Positions 10,800 to 22,976 of a stretch of 64,000 bases of DNA are shown one piece after another. The notes under the pieces were generated by a model. It was not told the origin of the DNA, ran no database searches, and worked only from the letters and a program-made list of their open reading frames with translations. Where the stretch lies: positions 124,001-188,000 of the forward strand of contig JAKCPI010031572.1 in assembly GCA_023213315.1 (NCBI GenBank), in the 5' to 3' direction. Both the position numbers and the translations under genes were made by a program. How positions within the stretch are numbered: the stretch's first letter is position 1; every line of letters begins with the position of its first letter. Source of the DNA: Euborellia annulipes. Its lineage: Eukaryota > Arthropoda > Insecta > Dermaptera > Anisolabididae.

Positions 10800-12310
10800 T
10801 ATACTACCAAGACCTACTTATTCTTAGCATAGGAACGAAAAAAGATATCAGAATGAGTCAAAAAATTATTAAAAGTTCAATTCTTTAGCTACAAAATGCA
10901 ATTTTTTTTTTTTTTTTTATTATACCAATATATATATTTTTCCTCACATATGACAAGTTAAAGAAGTGGAGTGTAGAATATACTTTGATCTGAAGCGCCT
11001 CTTCTGGGTTATAGATGTTGAGCTGTTCACAACAGTGTGATTTAAATTCTTTCCTCTCCTTGAGGGATTTCAATGCCACCGAAGATAAGGTGAAATGATT
11101 GTGGCCCCTTAGATCCGAGAAAGATCACAAGGTACTGAACTTGTAACAGTTTGGGAGGAATATCGAAATAGTGAAAAATAAATATTTTATTTTGTAGCTT
11201 AGCTAAAGAATTGTACTATTATGCACTTTTTATCTCATTCCTATATTTCTTTTAACCCAATGCTACTACTGCGTGTAAAGTTTTTCAGCCGGTACCCGTA
11301 TATATACAATCATTTTAGATGTAAATAATTTTGTAGTGATGGGGCAATGAAAATATCTCAAAGGTATTATTGAATAAAAAAGATTCTTATTGGCTCCTCC
11401 TGTCCACAATCTTCTCTCTAAAAAAAAAAAAAATAATAATAATAAAAATAATTAGGAAATGTCCATGAAAACTAAATCACCAAATTTTAAATTTTTTTTA
11501 TTATAAAAAATTTATTATTTTTGTATTTTATGTAGCTCTCCTAATAATATCTTAAAATGAAACAAAAAATACCATACATTTACTATTTTTGATCTGCACA
11601 ATGGATTTGTATATATACACGGTATATATATAATCAGAAAGAAATGAATATTTTTCCTTACAATTTTTAAAGTAGGGAATACTTTTTTGTTTTTAAAAAT
11701 AATCTGAAAATTCTTGGTGTTATCAGCTTAAAATGTATCCACCAGTAAATTTCAGATGACCAATTGTATAAGTTTAACATTTTATTCAAATATATAAAAA
11801 TGAAATATATAATTATATACAAATTCATTCTTTTTTAAAGTTACATTTTCAAATTTTTTATAAACGTAATTTAGAAGTAGGGAATATAATACGATAACCA
11901 TTAAAATAAACAATTTAAAATTTAAGTATAACTCTAAATTAATATTACATCGGAATATTATTGTGCATTGACAGGTATTCCTAGTAGCTACAATACATTT
12001 TGTGATTACACTTTAAAATTTTAGGGTTTATAAAAATACATAATTTCGGGTAAAACTATTTTATTTGTATAAGTACCTTACACAAATAATGAATTTTTAT
12101 TTAATAACAACAACTGGGAAAGCTTCACCTACCAATTTACTCAGGATTGAAAGTATGAATATATTTTTTCTTTTGAACTCATGATTATGTAGTTGGCTTC
12201 CTTTATCTTCTAGAAGAGGTATGTTTACCGATATAAATTTGTTAGATCATAAATTTGTCTGAAATGTCTGTCTTTCTATTATTTATATTTAGAATTATAA
12301 AAAAAAGAAT
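10800..12310. other. AT-rich spacer
   Basis: About 1.5 kb of AT-rich sequence with poly-T/poly-A runs. No gene or bounded repeat recognised. Confidence 0.4.
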
Positions 12311-12315
12311 TTTGA

Positions 12316-12620
12316 TCAATCCAATAGTGGATGATACAAAGGGTTTTGATAGTGCACACTATTTTGAGGAGTAAAGCAGCGGCGGAGGATCGCTCTCTGC
12401 ACTTGGGCATGTCCATTAGGGTTGGATGGCAACCTCGTTGGCTTGCTAGGCTGCTCTATGCATGTAAGCAATGGATCTGGAGTCTGATGGATTTGCCCGC
12501 GCCTTAGGCTGGTCTCCAGGCGAGTGGAACGTCGTCTCGAGCACTCGTTCACTCGCACCGAAATCGTTAACAGGTACAGGGTTTCCCTATTCCCAATTGC
12601 AACTAGGCATCTCTTCTATA
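12316..12620 (+). other. GC-richer segment, possible 5' exon
   Basis: A short CpG-containing segment in AT-rich DNA, ending with a donor-like GTTAACAG|GTACAG at about 12570. It is open on both strands (12471 plus, 12316-12558 minus), but neither translation is recognisable. It could be a noncoding first exon or promoter of the p120 gene 6.7 kb downstream, which lacks its upstream exons here. Confidence 0.2.
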
Positions 12621-13065
12621 TTTACTGCTTGTTTTTACCACTCGATAAGCATGCTTTTTTTTTCTTGCTGTTCCTTCTTTTCTAATTCATTAACAGGAAT
12701 GTTTGTCAAAAAAGTCTCTCTTTTTTTCTTTTAGATTATTAGACTTGGATCTTAAAATTTCTCCAGCTAGAACTTATTAATCTTTTTAGTGTTTAACTGT
12801 AAGAAAATATGAAGAAATAAAATAAAAAAAATTCAAACCTTTTCTGTTGATCCCAAAACTAATGATACGACCGGTATCAAGACTGATTTTTTTTTTTTAA
12901 TTTACAAATTATTGGACATATCCTCTTTAAAGTTCGTCTCTTGGGAATTTATACAATTTGTACACAGCCACACATAGGGGTTGACCCAAAAACGCGGACA
13001 AAATTATTTTAGTAATAATTTGTATTCCTTTCGGTTTAGTTTAAGCCAAAAAAGGTGTGTGGACC

Positions 13066-13463
13066 CAGGGGCGCCGGAACGAATTTGAATCAGGGGGGGG
13101 GGGCAAAAAAAATTTTTTTAGAAAATTAAAATAATTTAATATGTTCAAATAGTATAAAACAAAAACAAATCTACTATAAGGCTTTAAAAATTTTAAATAA
13201 AATCACAATTTTAATAAAATTAAAATTTTAAAAAATTTGCTAGTCATTTTATCAAAAATGTTTGGAAAAAATTTGAAAAAAATGAATTTTTTACTCTTTT
13301 AATTTTTTTAATTTAGAATATTTTATTTTTCAAAAGTAAAAATATATCATTTTTAAAAATAAATGAAATAAAAGAAGAAATTTTGCTCCCCTCTGCCCCC
13401 CTGTAGGATGCCGGGGGGGGGGGCAATGTACCCTGCCCCCCCCCCCCAGTTCCGACGCCTATG
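13066..13463. mobile_element. hAT-like MITE
   Basis: Starts CAGGGGCGCCGGAAC and ends GTTCCGACGCCTATG. Flanked by exact TGTGGACC at 13058-13065 and 13464-13471. 398 bp; poly-G/poly-C near the ends, AT-rich core. Confidence 0.9.
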
Positions 13464-13823
13464 TGTGGACCTCATAGGCGTTTATCATCGTTGTTACGGG
13501 GTGAGCTTATGGGGGGTGTGAAGGGGGAGGGGAGGAGGAGAAAAGGTCCTTTTTTTTTCAAATTTTTGTAAATATCTCCCAAATTCTTAATTCTAAAATT
13601 CTAAATTTTAAAAACTGTTGGGCTTACATACAAAATATATATGTACTAAAAGAAAGTAAATGTGATTTCCTACGAAATTGGTCTTATTGACGTTTTTCCT
13701 GGCGTTACTAATTTTAGAGATAGAGAGGGAGAGAAAATGGAGCTTGGTTAAAACGAGGTTAATTTGAAAACGTTCCATATGGAGGAGGAATTAATTGGAT
13801 CCAATTTATACATTTACAGAAAG

Positions 13824-14014
13824 CAGGGCCGGATCTAGGGGGGGGGGCAGTGGGTGTGTGTGCCCCGGGCGGCAGATATCAGGGGGCGGCAATTAAAGAA
13901 AGATTTACTAAAAAAAAGGTAAAATGATATGAATTTTGTATAGAAAATTTTAAGGGGGGGGGCGGCAAATTAAATTTTGCCCCCTCCCTAAAAAATCTCC
14001 TAGTTCCGGCCCTG
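13824..14014. mobile_element. hAT-like MITE
   Basis: Starts CAGGGCCGGATCTAGG and ends CCTAGTTCCGGCCCTG. Flanked by exact ACAGAAAG at 13816-13823 and 14015-14022. 191 bp. Confidence 0.9.
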
Positions 14015-14792
14015 ACAGAAAGTAGCATTATCCTATTTTAAGAATATATAAGAATCATACCCTAGCAATGCCTGGCACTAAAACGTAAAATCTCTCAAAA
14101 CTATTATTTTCGTGAAAAATAACAAAATTTTTTAATAACATTTTTAAAAGTATAAAAAAAATAAATGGTGTGAAACATTCAAATACTTTGACTATATTTT
14201 ACTTTCTCTTACCTATATATCTAATATATTTAAATTAATCCAAGTGAGGGGATGAGAGAACTAAAATTTGTTTTCTTCTAAGAAACATTTTACTTGTTTG
14301 TAGAAATTTCAACCATATGATTTTTTCCTTCTTCTTTTATCTCCTTTATTATTTTTACTATTATTATATTAAAATAATTATTTCAAGTCCATATACGGAT
14401 GGTATACCAGGTCATTCAAAAAATTCACCTGACATACCTGGTACTGTATATGGCATTGATAGAAGCAAAAATCTACGTTTTTGGATATGTTCGTCAATCA
14501 TGTGAATGATGTGAATAAACATCGATCTGTCAAACGGGTCAGTTTAGACTAGGGTTTGGAAAAAACAGGAAAATTTTGAAAACCGGTTTTTCGGTTTTTT
14601 ACTCAGCTGAAAACCGGTAAACCGATTTTTTATTTGTTCAACAGCTGAAGCCATTTAGAACGCACCATTATTTTTTGGAAGTTAAATTAATTGATATACA
14701 ACATAATTTAGAAATATTTTATCCCTTGGTACGGAAAAAGATCCCTTGACCCTTAGTATTAATATTAATACATGAGGCAAAATTCCTATCCC

Positions 14793-14903
14793 ATTTGGTA
14801 TCCAAATGGCTTAAATAAAATCCTCGGACTGCCTGGGATCCGAACCCGCGACCCCTGGTATACAAGGCTAGCACCCTAACCCCTACACCAAGCGAGAGGG
14901 CGT
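14793..14903 (-). mobile_element. tRNA-derived SINE, 5' part
   Basis: On the minus strand it reads CGCCCTCTCGCTTGGTGTAG (A-box region), then GCGGGTTCGGATCCC (B-box region), then GATTTTATTTAAGCCATTTG. It matches the head of the complete SINE at 33425-33694. The 3' part is missing. Confidence 0.8.
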
Positions 14904-15009
14904 CTCCTTTTCTTAATTATGTAAAGAAAAGTATTATTACTACTATTCCAATCCAGTGTCTGCTTGAGGATTTGTATACATTCATAGAATACAAAAAATC
15001 CAAAAATAC

Positions 15010-15560
15010 ATAAAATATTTATATTTTGTTACCATGGCAACCATTTCTCCTATCTTCTCTATGAAGTACAAGAGTAAAGTGGTCTTCAGAAGATTTCCGG
15101 TTTATAATTTGAATACAAGTATTAGGCCTACTGAAAAAAAAAAACGAAGAATTGAGCTACGTGGCTGAAATTTTATATTCAAGTTAGGCACACCCCTGAG
15201 AGGTGGCACGAAGCTTTTAAATAAAATCAGTCAGAGTACTTTACTGATGTCCTTTTTCAGTTTTTTTCTATTTCAGGAGAAATGGTTGCTATGATAACAA
15301 AATATAAATATTTTCAAATGTTTCCCCATGTTCATAGGCCTCGGAGCGGGGGAGGGGTATCGGTACATACACCCCCCCATCGCTAGCATTAATTATATTA
15401 AAAATAAAATTTTATTCCCCAAAAAATATTTTTCTCAAATCTGGGGGGGGGGGGGTGAATACCTTACGCCCCCCCCCAGTTGCGGCTCCTATGAACATGG
15501 AAAAATATTTATATTTTTTTATCAATTGGGGGGCAATTCCCCCCCCCCCCCCTCCTTTGT
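15010..15560. repeat. Repeat-X fragments and a C-rich MITE
   Basis: 15010-15110 (GTTACCATGGCAACCATTTC) and 15160-15310 (the inverted form GAAATGGTTGCTATGATAAC) are two halves of repeat X seen at 24345 and 47805. Then 15326-15490 is bounded by CCATGTTCATAGG and CCTATGAACATGG with inner poly-G/poly-C. The open frame at 15328-15633 is repeat-derived. Confidence 0.6.
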
Positions 15561-16015
15561 ACCCGCCCTTATATCAAACACAAAAAAAAAAAACAATTTT
15601 TTTTTAGCTAAATTAATAATTTCTTCTATGTAAAATATTAATCGAAATGCCGTATTTTCAACTTTTCTTGAATGTAGGGGGGGAGGTGGGAAGCTGATTT
15701 TTTTAATTCTTCATATAATTAATTAGTAACAAAAAGTACCTTCATAAGAAACTAAAGAGTCACTAAACCATCATGAATATGTATAATGCAGTCATATTTG
15801 CGAATATAATTACAATTATAATCAAAAATTATATTTTTGAATATACTATAATATATTCCAAAATATAATTTCCGAGACATATAAAAAGTTATATCTATTG
15901 GTTATAATTAGAGCCCGGATTTTTATGCAGCAAAAACCCCTAAATATGCCATATAATATGCAGTAAAAGTATTAAAATATGCAGCCAAATATGCAATATA
16001 TTTATGGCAAAAATA

Positions 16016-16278
16016 CAGTGGCGGATCCAGAGGAGTTTCTCTAAGGGGGGTAATCTAGTGTGACTGTTCGCACAGCATACAATTTTTTCTTATTATCGGT
16101 AATTTAAAGGTGAATTCTGTAGTTGTTTAGCAGAATTTATATACAAATCAAATTTTTAAGTATTAATTTTGAAAACTTTTTATTAAAAACACAATTTTCT
16201 TCCAAAAAAAAATATTTTTCTCAAATCTCAGGGGGGTAATTACCCCCTTTACCCCCCCCCCCCTTGTATCCGCCCTTG
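16016..16278. mobile_element. hAT-like MITE, 'GGGCGGATCC' family
   Basis: Starts CAGTGGCGGATCCAGAG and ends TTGTATCCGCCCTTG. Flanked by exact CAAAAATA at 16008-16015 and 16279-16286. Nested in the 15909-17255 element. Confidence 0.9.
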
Positions 16279-16594
16279 CAAAAATATTAAGTAAATGGCT
16301 TCAAATTAAAGGAGATCATGATTTCAACTGATGTAAAACTAATGGTGTTTTATTTTTGGAAGGAAATGATAAAAAAAAAAATTGGCCTCCCAATAAAAAC
16401 TAAATTTAATTTAAAAAAAAAACATAGGGAGCAATCCATTGCGAAATTTTTGAATCAAACGAGGACCCCTGTTTTGGCATATTTTTTTTTAAATTAATTA
16501 ATTTGACTTCGAACTATGAAACACAACTGACTTGATATTTATCCAACGAAAATACTAGCAAAACTAAATTTATTTCTTAAAAGAGGATATAAAG

Positions 16595-16931
16595 CAGTGG
16601 TTCCCAACCGGTGTGCCCCGGCACCCAAGGGTACCGCGAGATATTTAGATAAAAAAAAATAAAATAAAAAGGCGAAAAAATAAAGTTTTGCTAAAAAAAA
16701 GGTCAAATGATTAAAATGGAAGCGGCAAAATTTTCCGTAGATCGGAAAAAATTAAGCTTTGTCAAAAAAAAGGTCAAATGATTTTCACGCAAGGGAAAAA
16801 AAATTTGCCCCAGGGTGGAAAAAAATTTCGATTTGATAGGGAAAAAAAAAAGGAAGGGTGCCGCTAGTGTGTAATATTATTCCCAATGCACCTTTGGGGT
16901 GCCGTGGACTTCAAAAGGTTGGGAAACGCTG
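16595..16931. mobile_element. hAT-like MITE (CAGTGGTTCCCAACC ends)
   Basis: Starts CAGTGGTTCCCAACC and ends GGTTGGGAAACGCTG. Flanked by exact ATATAAAG at 16587-16594 and 16932-16939. Terminal sequence of this kind is widespread among animal hAT MITEs. Nested in the 15909-17255 element. Confidence 0.9.
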
Positions 16932-17263
16932 ATATAAAGAATAAAAATTATAGTTATTTATTTTTTACAATGTAATAAAAGGCTTACATTTTTTTTTTTG
17001 TCTAATTTTTTTTTTTTTGTTTAAAAAAAAAAATTAAAAAATTAAAATAAAATGAAACTTTCACTGAAAAAAATTTAAAATATCCAAAAAGTTTTAAATA
17101 TGCAACTTTATGCAATATTGACCAAATATGCAAAAATATGCAATATAGAATTTGAAACCTAGCTCCAAGGGGGCATGATTCGGATAGATAATTGGTTTTC
17201 AGTGACGTACCTATTAGCAAATAGAATATGCAATTGCATAGGAATCCGGGCTCTAGTTATAAT

Positions 17264-19247
17264 TCAAATTATATCCGATTATAATTTTTCTTATAACTTA
17301 ATATATAATTTGAAGAATATAAGTTTCAGGTCATATTTCTGCTTATAAGTGAGGATATAAGCAATTATAAGTGCTTATATTCGCCTATATTTTAGGGCAT
17401 ATACTATTTCTGTACGGGACGTCACGATACTGACTCTTGTCTCTTGTGCGCTCTGGTGGCTAACTAATTTTGTTGGATCGGGACCTGACTCCGGCTGTCT
17501 GAGAAGCCAACATGGCCGACTTTTTCAATCAGCTGTTTGATCGGTTCCTTAATAAAGACATTTTTGGCAATATAAGCTTTTATTTAAGTAATAATAATAC
17601 AAATAAATAATTAATATTGAGATAACTTCTATTTTTTATTAAAAATTGCAGGAAATATATATTAAGTCAAAACAAAGAGATTCCAAATTTTTTTAAATTA
17701 ATAAAATTTTATTTTTAAATATTCAATTAAGAAATATTTTTACTTAAAATTTAGTAAAAATATTTGTTGATATTACGATAATTAGTTTTATTAAGTTTAT
17801 CTAGAAATAAATTGCTGGGAAGGAATATAGTATCATTCAAGTAAAAAAATATTGTTTACACCGACGACATACTTATATACCAAATAACAGAAAAGTAAGA
17901 TTACGTCACTCAGTCAAGTTTTAGCGTGTGACCCCCCTCAATTCGGATTCGGTTAGAACTCCAGTCAGTAAACACAAGTCAGGTTCCGGTGTGATCGCAC
18001 CTTAAAAGTCCTGACACGTTTAATTTGCAAATCGGCACGGGTTGCCGTAGTTTAAATAGCATTAAATTTAATTTACAATTGTTTTGACATAAAAGAAAAA
18101 AATTACGAGGGTATGCCTTAAAAAAAAAAACAATGATTTTTTTTGGGACTCCCTAATATACATATACTCGAAGGCAGGGTTATGCAAAATTAAAAGCTAA
18201 ATGGCTATATCTGATACCAGCGGCCCTAACCTTTAACATATTGTAAAATATATCACATCTCATCATTTTATTGTTAAAAGAAATTGAATCAAAATAAAAA
18301 TATCAAATATATATATACTTCTTTTTAAAATAAAATGATGAGATGTCGTATATTTTACTATAAGAATAAAATAAAGAGGGTGCAGAAACTACAAAAAAAA
18401 GCCCTTTAACCGAGACTCTATTAACTACCCAAACATCAAAAACCGGCCCTTAGTAGAAATTGCTTTTGTTCTTTCTCCGCGGTTATTAGCACATGAAAGT
18501 TTTCTATTAGCTCGGCTGTATCATTCACTGCTTTTAGAGAAAGAACTTCTTCGAGCATCCAAAAACGAAGCATTGTTTTCCCACTAGGGAGGACACTTAA
18601 GCAGAGTGTTTTTACAAAATCCTATAGACTTTCCTTTTTTAAGTTAATTGCCATCTTCGTTTTTGTTTGGACTTCAACTTCACCATCGAAAAGTGATAAT
18701 GTCCTCTTCCTCTGTTAAATAATATTTGGGAGAATTTTTTTTATTGGGTTTCCATGTTAAATTGAGCAACAAAGACCACCAGATAAGCTATTGTTTCATG
18801 TAATTTTAAAAATTTTTGTCAGTTATTCAAATTTTAAATTAATTTCTCCCTTAGGTGATCGGGGCTACCCCATTCTCCCCTACGAGTGCTGTATAATATA
18901 AGTTAAAAAATTAGAAGGTATAACTAAAAAAAAATCTTAAAATCAGGGACACCCTAATATAACTCTATAGGCCCATATAGTTATATAGTTTACCAAATAG
19001 ATTTATTTAATTTATTCGATTAATTTTTAGAGTCCCATATATATTACACACTCTAATGATATTTTTTCGATTAACCATTTTGTTGGTAAACCATTTGATC
19101 ACTGCTTATCGTAATGTCAATATATATTCGAAAATTGAGTAATATATCTGCATTCACTCCCGCCATAATCTATCTTATCAGCAAAACCATTTTCAGACCT
19201 CACCTCTTTAAATCTAATTTCTAATAGATTTTTCATTTGTGTTTCAG
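17264..19247. other. AT-rich DNA upstream of the first visible p120 exon
   Basis: Holds a GC-richer stretch at 17420-17560 and 17920-18010 with GGACCTGACTCCGG-like sequence in both orientations (a probable MITE). An inverted repeat (ACATCTCATCATTTTATT at about 18256, inverted at about 18333) is also present. I found no upstream p120 coding exon. Confidence 0.35.
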
Positions 19248-19289
19248 AAAAGTGTTGCAAGAGAAAGCACCTGATATGCCCCAATATAC
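19248..19289 (+). CDS. p120ctn: p120-catenin, first visible coding exon
   Basis: A 42-nt exon between GTTTCAG and GTAAGT encodes KVLQEKAPDMPQYT in the phase that joins the next exon. It probably encodes the end of the N-terminal coiled-coil region; upstream coding exons are not found in this window. Exon choice rests on splice signals and phase. Because it is short, a transcription or translation start inside it (the ATG of DMPQ) is an alternative. Confidence 0.6.
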
Positions 19290-19372
19290 GTAAGTGATGA
19301 TGTGATGCTATTTAATGGGAAAGTGAATGAACAGAATAGTCAATAATTGTGTGTGTTGATGGTGTTGTTTAG

Positions 19373-19574
19373 AGGCCAGACAGAGCTGCAGCAGGCAAGC
19401 TCTTATTCGGTAGATGGGGGATACCATGGTCCTTCAGTGGGGTCAAATGGACATGCAGATTCTGGAAGTACAGCCCCTGCACCCGGAGGTCCCAGCCCAA
19501 ATTCGTCGCATCTCTCTGTCCAAAGTGGCGAAGTCTCATCAGGCACCCTCACTCGAATGCACAAACCCCAACAG
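19373..19574 (+). CDS. p120ctn: p120-catenin, N-terminal exon
   Basis: Follows an 83-nt intron; acceptor TTGTTTAG, donor ACAG|GTATAC. It encodes TGQTELQQASSYSVDGGYHG and ends SGTLTRMHKPQQ. The GTLTR-x-H sequence is a recognisable short motif of the p120/delta-catenin N-terminal region. The rest is Ser/Gly/Pro-rich and presumably disordered. It ends in phase 0 and is followed by a 10.9-kb intron. p120-catenins bind the juxtamembrane segment of classical cadherins and stabilise adherens junctions (family knowledge). Confidence 0.8.
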
Positions 19575-19980
19575 GTATACACCTTTAATTATATAGGTTA
19601 ATTTTTGCCATTGGTGTATCAAACTATTGTCAAAAATATTGACAATTGTTTGATTTTCACTAATATTTACCATAGTTTTACTAGAAAAATTACTTATCTT
19701 ATTTGATGTTTCCATTTTTTGTGAAAGATCTCCCAGGTGACTGTTATTTTTCGGAATACTGTGCCCAAGTCGAAGGGTCTTTAGCGTATCAATTTCATTA
19801 GTTTGTCATAATTATTGCAATTTTTTGCTGAACATTTCCTTTTTCCTAAAAATATAAATGGAAATATAGTCAATAAACATATAAATATAATTAAAAACAT
19901 TTTGAAGTATAAGTAAAAATTATTTAGAATATGTGAGGTTTCACTAAGTTGTAAATGAAAGAAATATTGAATTTCTAACT

Positions 19981-20012
19981 CGATATATTTCGGGCTAATA
20001 ACCCATCGTCAG
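19981..20012 (-). ncRNA. Hammerhead-like core in a repeat
   Basis: On the minus strand: CTGACGA, one extra T, stem II GGGTT/AGCCC (with a T-G pair), then GAAATATATCG. The ATATAT after GAA is self-complementary and ends in ATC, a permitted cleavage triplet. A second copy of the same repeat is at 60213-60245. Confidence 0.5.
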
Positions 20013-20167
20013 GAGTGCATACATGTGACTGAGTGAATAAAAGCATAGATAATATAGATATGCAACAAGGGGGTTTTGACAGTTATGTGCTGCCTGGCTG
20101 ATTCTCAGAATTTTACCTCCAGGGGCGTGGCTTTAAATGGGCGCTTGGTTTGAAAATTCTCTTCCTG

Positions 20168-20216
20168 CTGCTACTACTACTACTATTACTAATAATAATA
20201 ATAATAATAATAATAC
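20168..20216. repeat. CTA/ATA trinucleotide microsatellite
   Basis: CTACTACTACTACTATTACT followed by an (AAT)n run. Confidence 0.9.
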
Positions 20217-21879
20217 TATTTCGTGTTGCTCTACAAATGTACCTGAGCAGTGAAGGTTTTGAATCTTCAATTTTTTTATTATGATTATTATTATTATTGG
20301 TTTCTTATAAAAAATTCAATTCGTTTTTTAAATACATTGTTTACACAACCAATAATAATTAATCATTAAAAAAAATGAAAATTCAAAAACTTTAGTGTTC
20401 GGATACATTTGTGAGGATTATGATATTTAAATATAGGAATGTGATTATTTTGTATTATATATTTATATAAAATACTTTTTATATTATGGCAATGGTAATG
20501 TTTGATGAGATAGATATGGAGAAGAAAAAGGTGTATATAATGGAAAAAAATTTAATTATTTAAAACAAAATATATTTTATTCGACTAAAAAAAAAAAAAT
20601 ATATATATATATAAAAGATGAAATATTTGTTGGAATTGTCTTTATCATTAAAAATGGGTAAGACAGGATTTAATCTATTATGCTTTTTGAAAAAGATAAC
20701 TTTATTTTATATAAGGAGAACAAAATTTATTCAAAAAGTCTGCCATGCTTTGTTGTTAATCAGCCGTTAATAGGATTTTAGCCATCCATTTTCTGCATAA
20801 CTGGAATATAAGGTGGTTGGTTGAAATTTGCTATTAAAAACTCGTAAAAGAAAATAACAAATTATTATTTTCTTACCTCGGGATCCCTTGGAAAACGATG
20901 CAAACGAGTTTCTTTGCTTGTATTTTTGCAAGAGCGAACACAACATACGAAAGGCATTGCTCTAGAAAAACGAAGGAAAAAAAATCCTAATTGTATCGAG
21001 ATATATATTCAAAATAATACCAATCTATTGATGAATTGAATTAAATAGAGACGTGGTTTAAATGGTCACTGATTGTGCAAAAGACCTCAAAAAAAAAAAA
21101 TTATATGAAAAATATTGTTACTAAAAAAAAAAATTTATTAGAAATAAATATCACACAAGCTGAAAAAAAAATCGTTAATAAATATAGCTGAAAAAAATAA
21201 TTAATAAATATATAAAAAAATATAATAAATAAAAACAATAAAATGAAAAAATGTAAAAAATATTTTCATCAACAAACGGAAAGAAAATGTTATAACACGT
21301 GGAGAACTTTTTCTTAGGTGCTTGTATATTGCTTTAAGTTAACCTGGTCGGAACAGATTGGCGACTGGAGAATTTGTTACCCCCACCATCACAGCAGAAG
21401 CGACACTAGCGCTTACCTAGATCTGGAGGTTTTTTGGTTGTGACGTCACTTTTTGTTTAGAACTGTCAAACCTTGTGAGTTGCAACCCCCTGAATAAAAG
21501 AGAGTAGATGCTGCCAGACTTAGGTAGGAGGGGCTTATAGAGGAGTGGGGGGAGGAGTTGGGGACATTTGTGAGTGTTTGCTTGGGACTAGGGTTGCCTC
21601 TGGAGGGGGCTGCCTATTCTAGGAAGGACTTTAATTTGCTAATTCAACTAGCTTTGGCTGGCTTACACAATGGCATTAACTTTACTCATGACTAGAGACC
21701 GGATTTTAAGCAAAATGCTTATTGCTGAATTTTATAAACAACCATTATATATTTAATATCTACACGAATTACGAAAAACTAAGTGCATTGAGACTGAATT
21801 TTTTATGCTTTTTTTGAGTTTTCATGCTTATTTTCCCCTTTATGCTTATTTGAACTTATTTTAGGAATATTTATAATTT

Positions 21880-22409
21880 TTTTTTTTTAATTAAAAAACA
21901 CACTTTTTCCCATTCACACACATATACGGGGGCCGAGGGGGCCCCCTCCCGAAATTTTACAAATATTAGGGGATCTCGCCCTCCCCCCGAAATGTTTGAT
22001 CGGCCCCGCAGTGCAAAAAATTATAGCCCTGTAAAAAATTTTTTTTCCTCAGAGTGAAAAACTTAGGTTCCGCAAAAGGGAAAAAAATTTTTCCGCGGGG
22101 CGGAAAACTTTGATTCCGCAAAAACAAAAGTGACGGAAAAAATTTAGTTTCGTTACAAAAAATTTTCCGCAGAAAAATTTTTGAGTTCAACCCCCCCCCC
22201 CCTAAAAAAATTTCTATATACGCCCCTGGCATACACACAGTCTTTTCGGCTTAGGCCATTTAAGACTATGGTCCAGGCATTCTTATTCAAACCGTTTGGT
22301 ATCCAAATGGCTTAAATAAAATCTAAAATCATCGGACTGCCTGGGATACGAACTCTCGACCATTGGTATACAAGGCAGGAGCGCTACCAATTACGCCAAG
22401 CCCGAGGGC
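21880..22409 (-). mobile_element. tRNA-derived SINE, interrupted
   Basis: Minus strand: CCCTCGGGCTTGGCGTAATT (A-box region) at the 22409 end, GAGAGTTCGTATCCC (B-box region), GCCATTTGGATACCAAA, and TGGCCTAAGCCGAAAAGACTG. Its 3' tail (GTGTGTGAATGGGAAAAAG and the A-rich end) lies at 21880-21928. A C-rich repeat of about 285 bp (about 21929-22215) separates the two parts. Confidence 0.75.
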
Positions 22410-22523
22410 TATGAAATTTTTAATTCATTCAAAACATTACTCAGCAAAAACTTTCATGTAAAGCAAATCCTTCGGCAACTGCGCAAATCGCCCCTCCCCT
22501 ACTCTGGCTAGGGCCCCTGGACC

Positions 22524-22762
22524 CAGGGACGGATTAAAGGGGGCGATCGCCCCCCCCCCCCCCGAGAAGAAATTCAAAAAGTTATAAAAACTAGTAGGTA
22601 ATCTAAAGAAATTATGATTTCCGCTCTTTAATTTCAATTGAATTTGTTCCAATCAATTTAAATAAATAGGAAAGGGGTCTAAATGGCCATAGATGCCCAC
22701 AAAGCCCTTAAATAAAAAATAAACCCCCCCCCCCCCGACAAAATTGCATTAATCCGCCACTG
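22524..22762. mobile_element. hAT-like MITE
   Basis: Starts CAGGGACGGATTAAAG and ends TTAATCCGCCACTG. Flanked by exact CCTGGACC at 22516-22523 and 22763-22770. 239 bp; nested in the 21693-23108 hAT. Confidence 0.88.
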
Positions 22763-22796
22763 CCTGGACCCCCTACTTGGGGCGGACTGCGGCGGA

Positions 22797-22976
22797 CCCT
22801 CGCAGGGGGGTAATTTGGTGGAACTGGCCGCACACTTTCGTTAATTTAAAGTTGCATTCTGTACTTGTTTACCAGAATATATATAAAAATATAATTTTTA
22901 AGTATAATTTTTAAAATTTTATATTAAAATTAATTACATCCTTACCCCCCCCCTCCCCTTTGTATCTGCCATTGGT
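22797..22976. mobile_element. 'GGGCGGATCC' family MITE, diverged
   Basis: Shares TAATTTGGTGGAACTGG, TTAATTTAAAGTTGCATTC, TACTTGTTTACCAGAATATA and the TTTGTATCTGCC end with family members at 10520 and 52574. The ends are eroded and I see no target duplication. Confidence 0.7.

Larger units (their letters stand above)
15909..17255. mobile_element. hAT-like non-autonomous element with nested insertions
   Basis: Starts TAGAGCCCGGATTTTTATGC and ends GAATCCGGGCTCTA. Flanked by exact GTTATAAT at 15901-15908 and 17256-17263. The internal sequence is rich in ATATGCA motifs. Two smaller elements are inserted in it (16016-16278 and 16595-16931). No transposase frame. Confidence 0.9.

Noticed and set aside
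14793..14903. tRNA gene
   Set aside because: It has A and B box-like sequence but lacks a proper cloverleaf and matches the SINE head at 33425.
17510..17610. Short frame MADFFNQLFDRFLNKDIF as an upstream p120 exon
   Set aside because: No donor in the right phase, and the sequence sits in a repeat-like GC patch.
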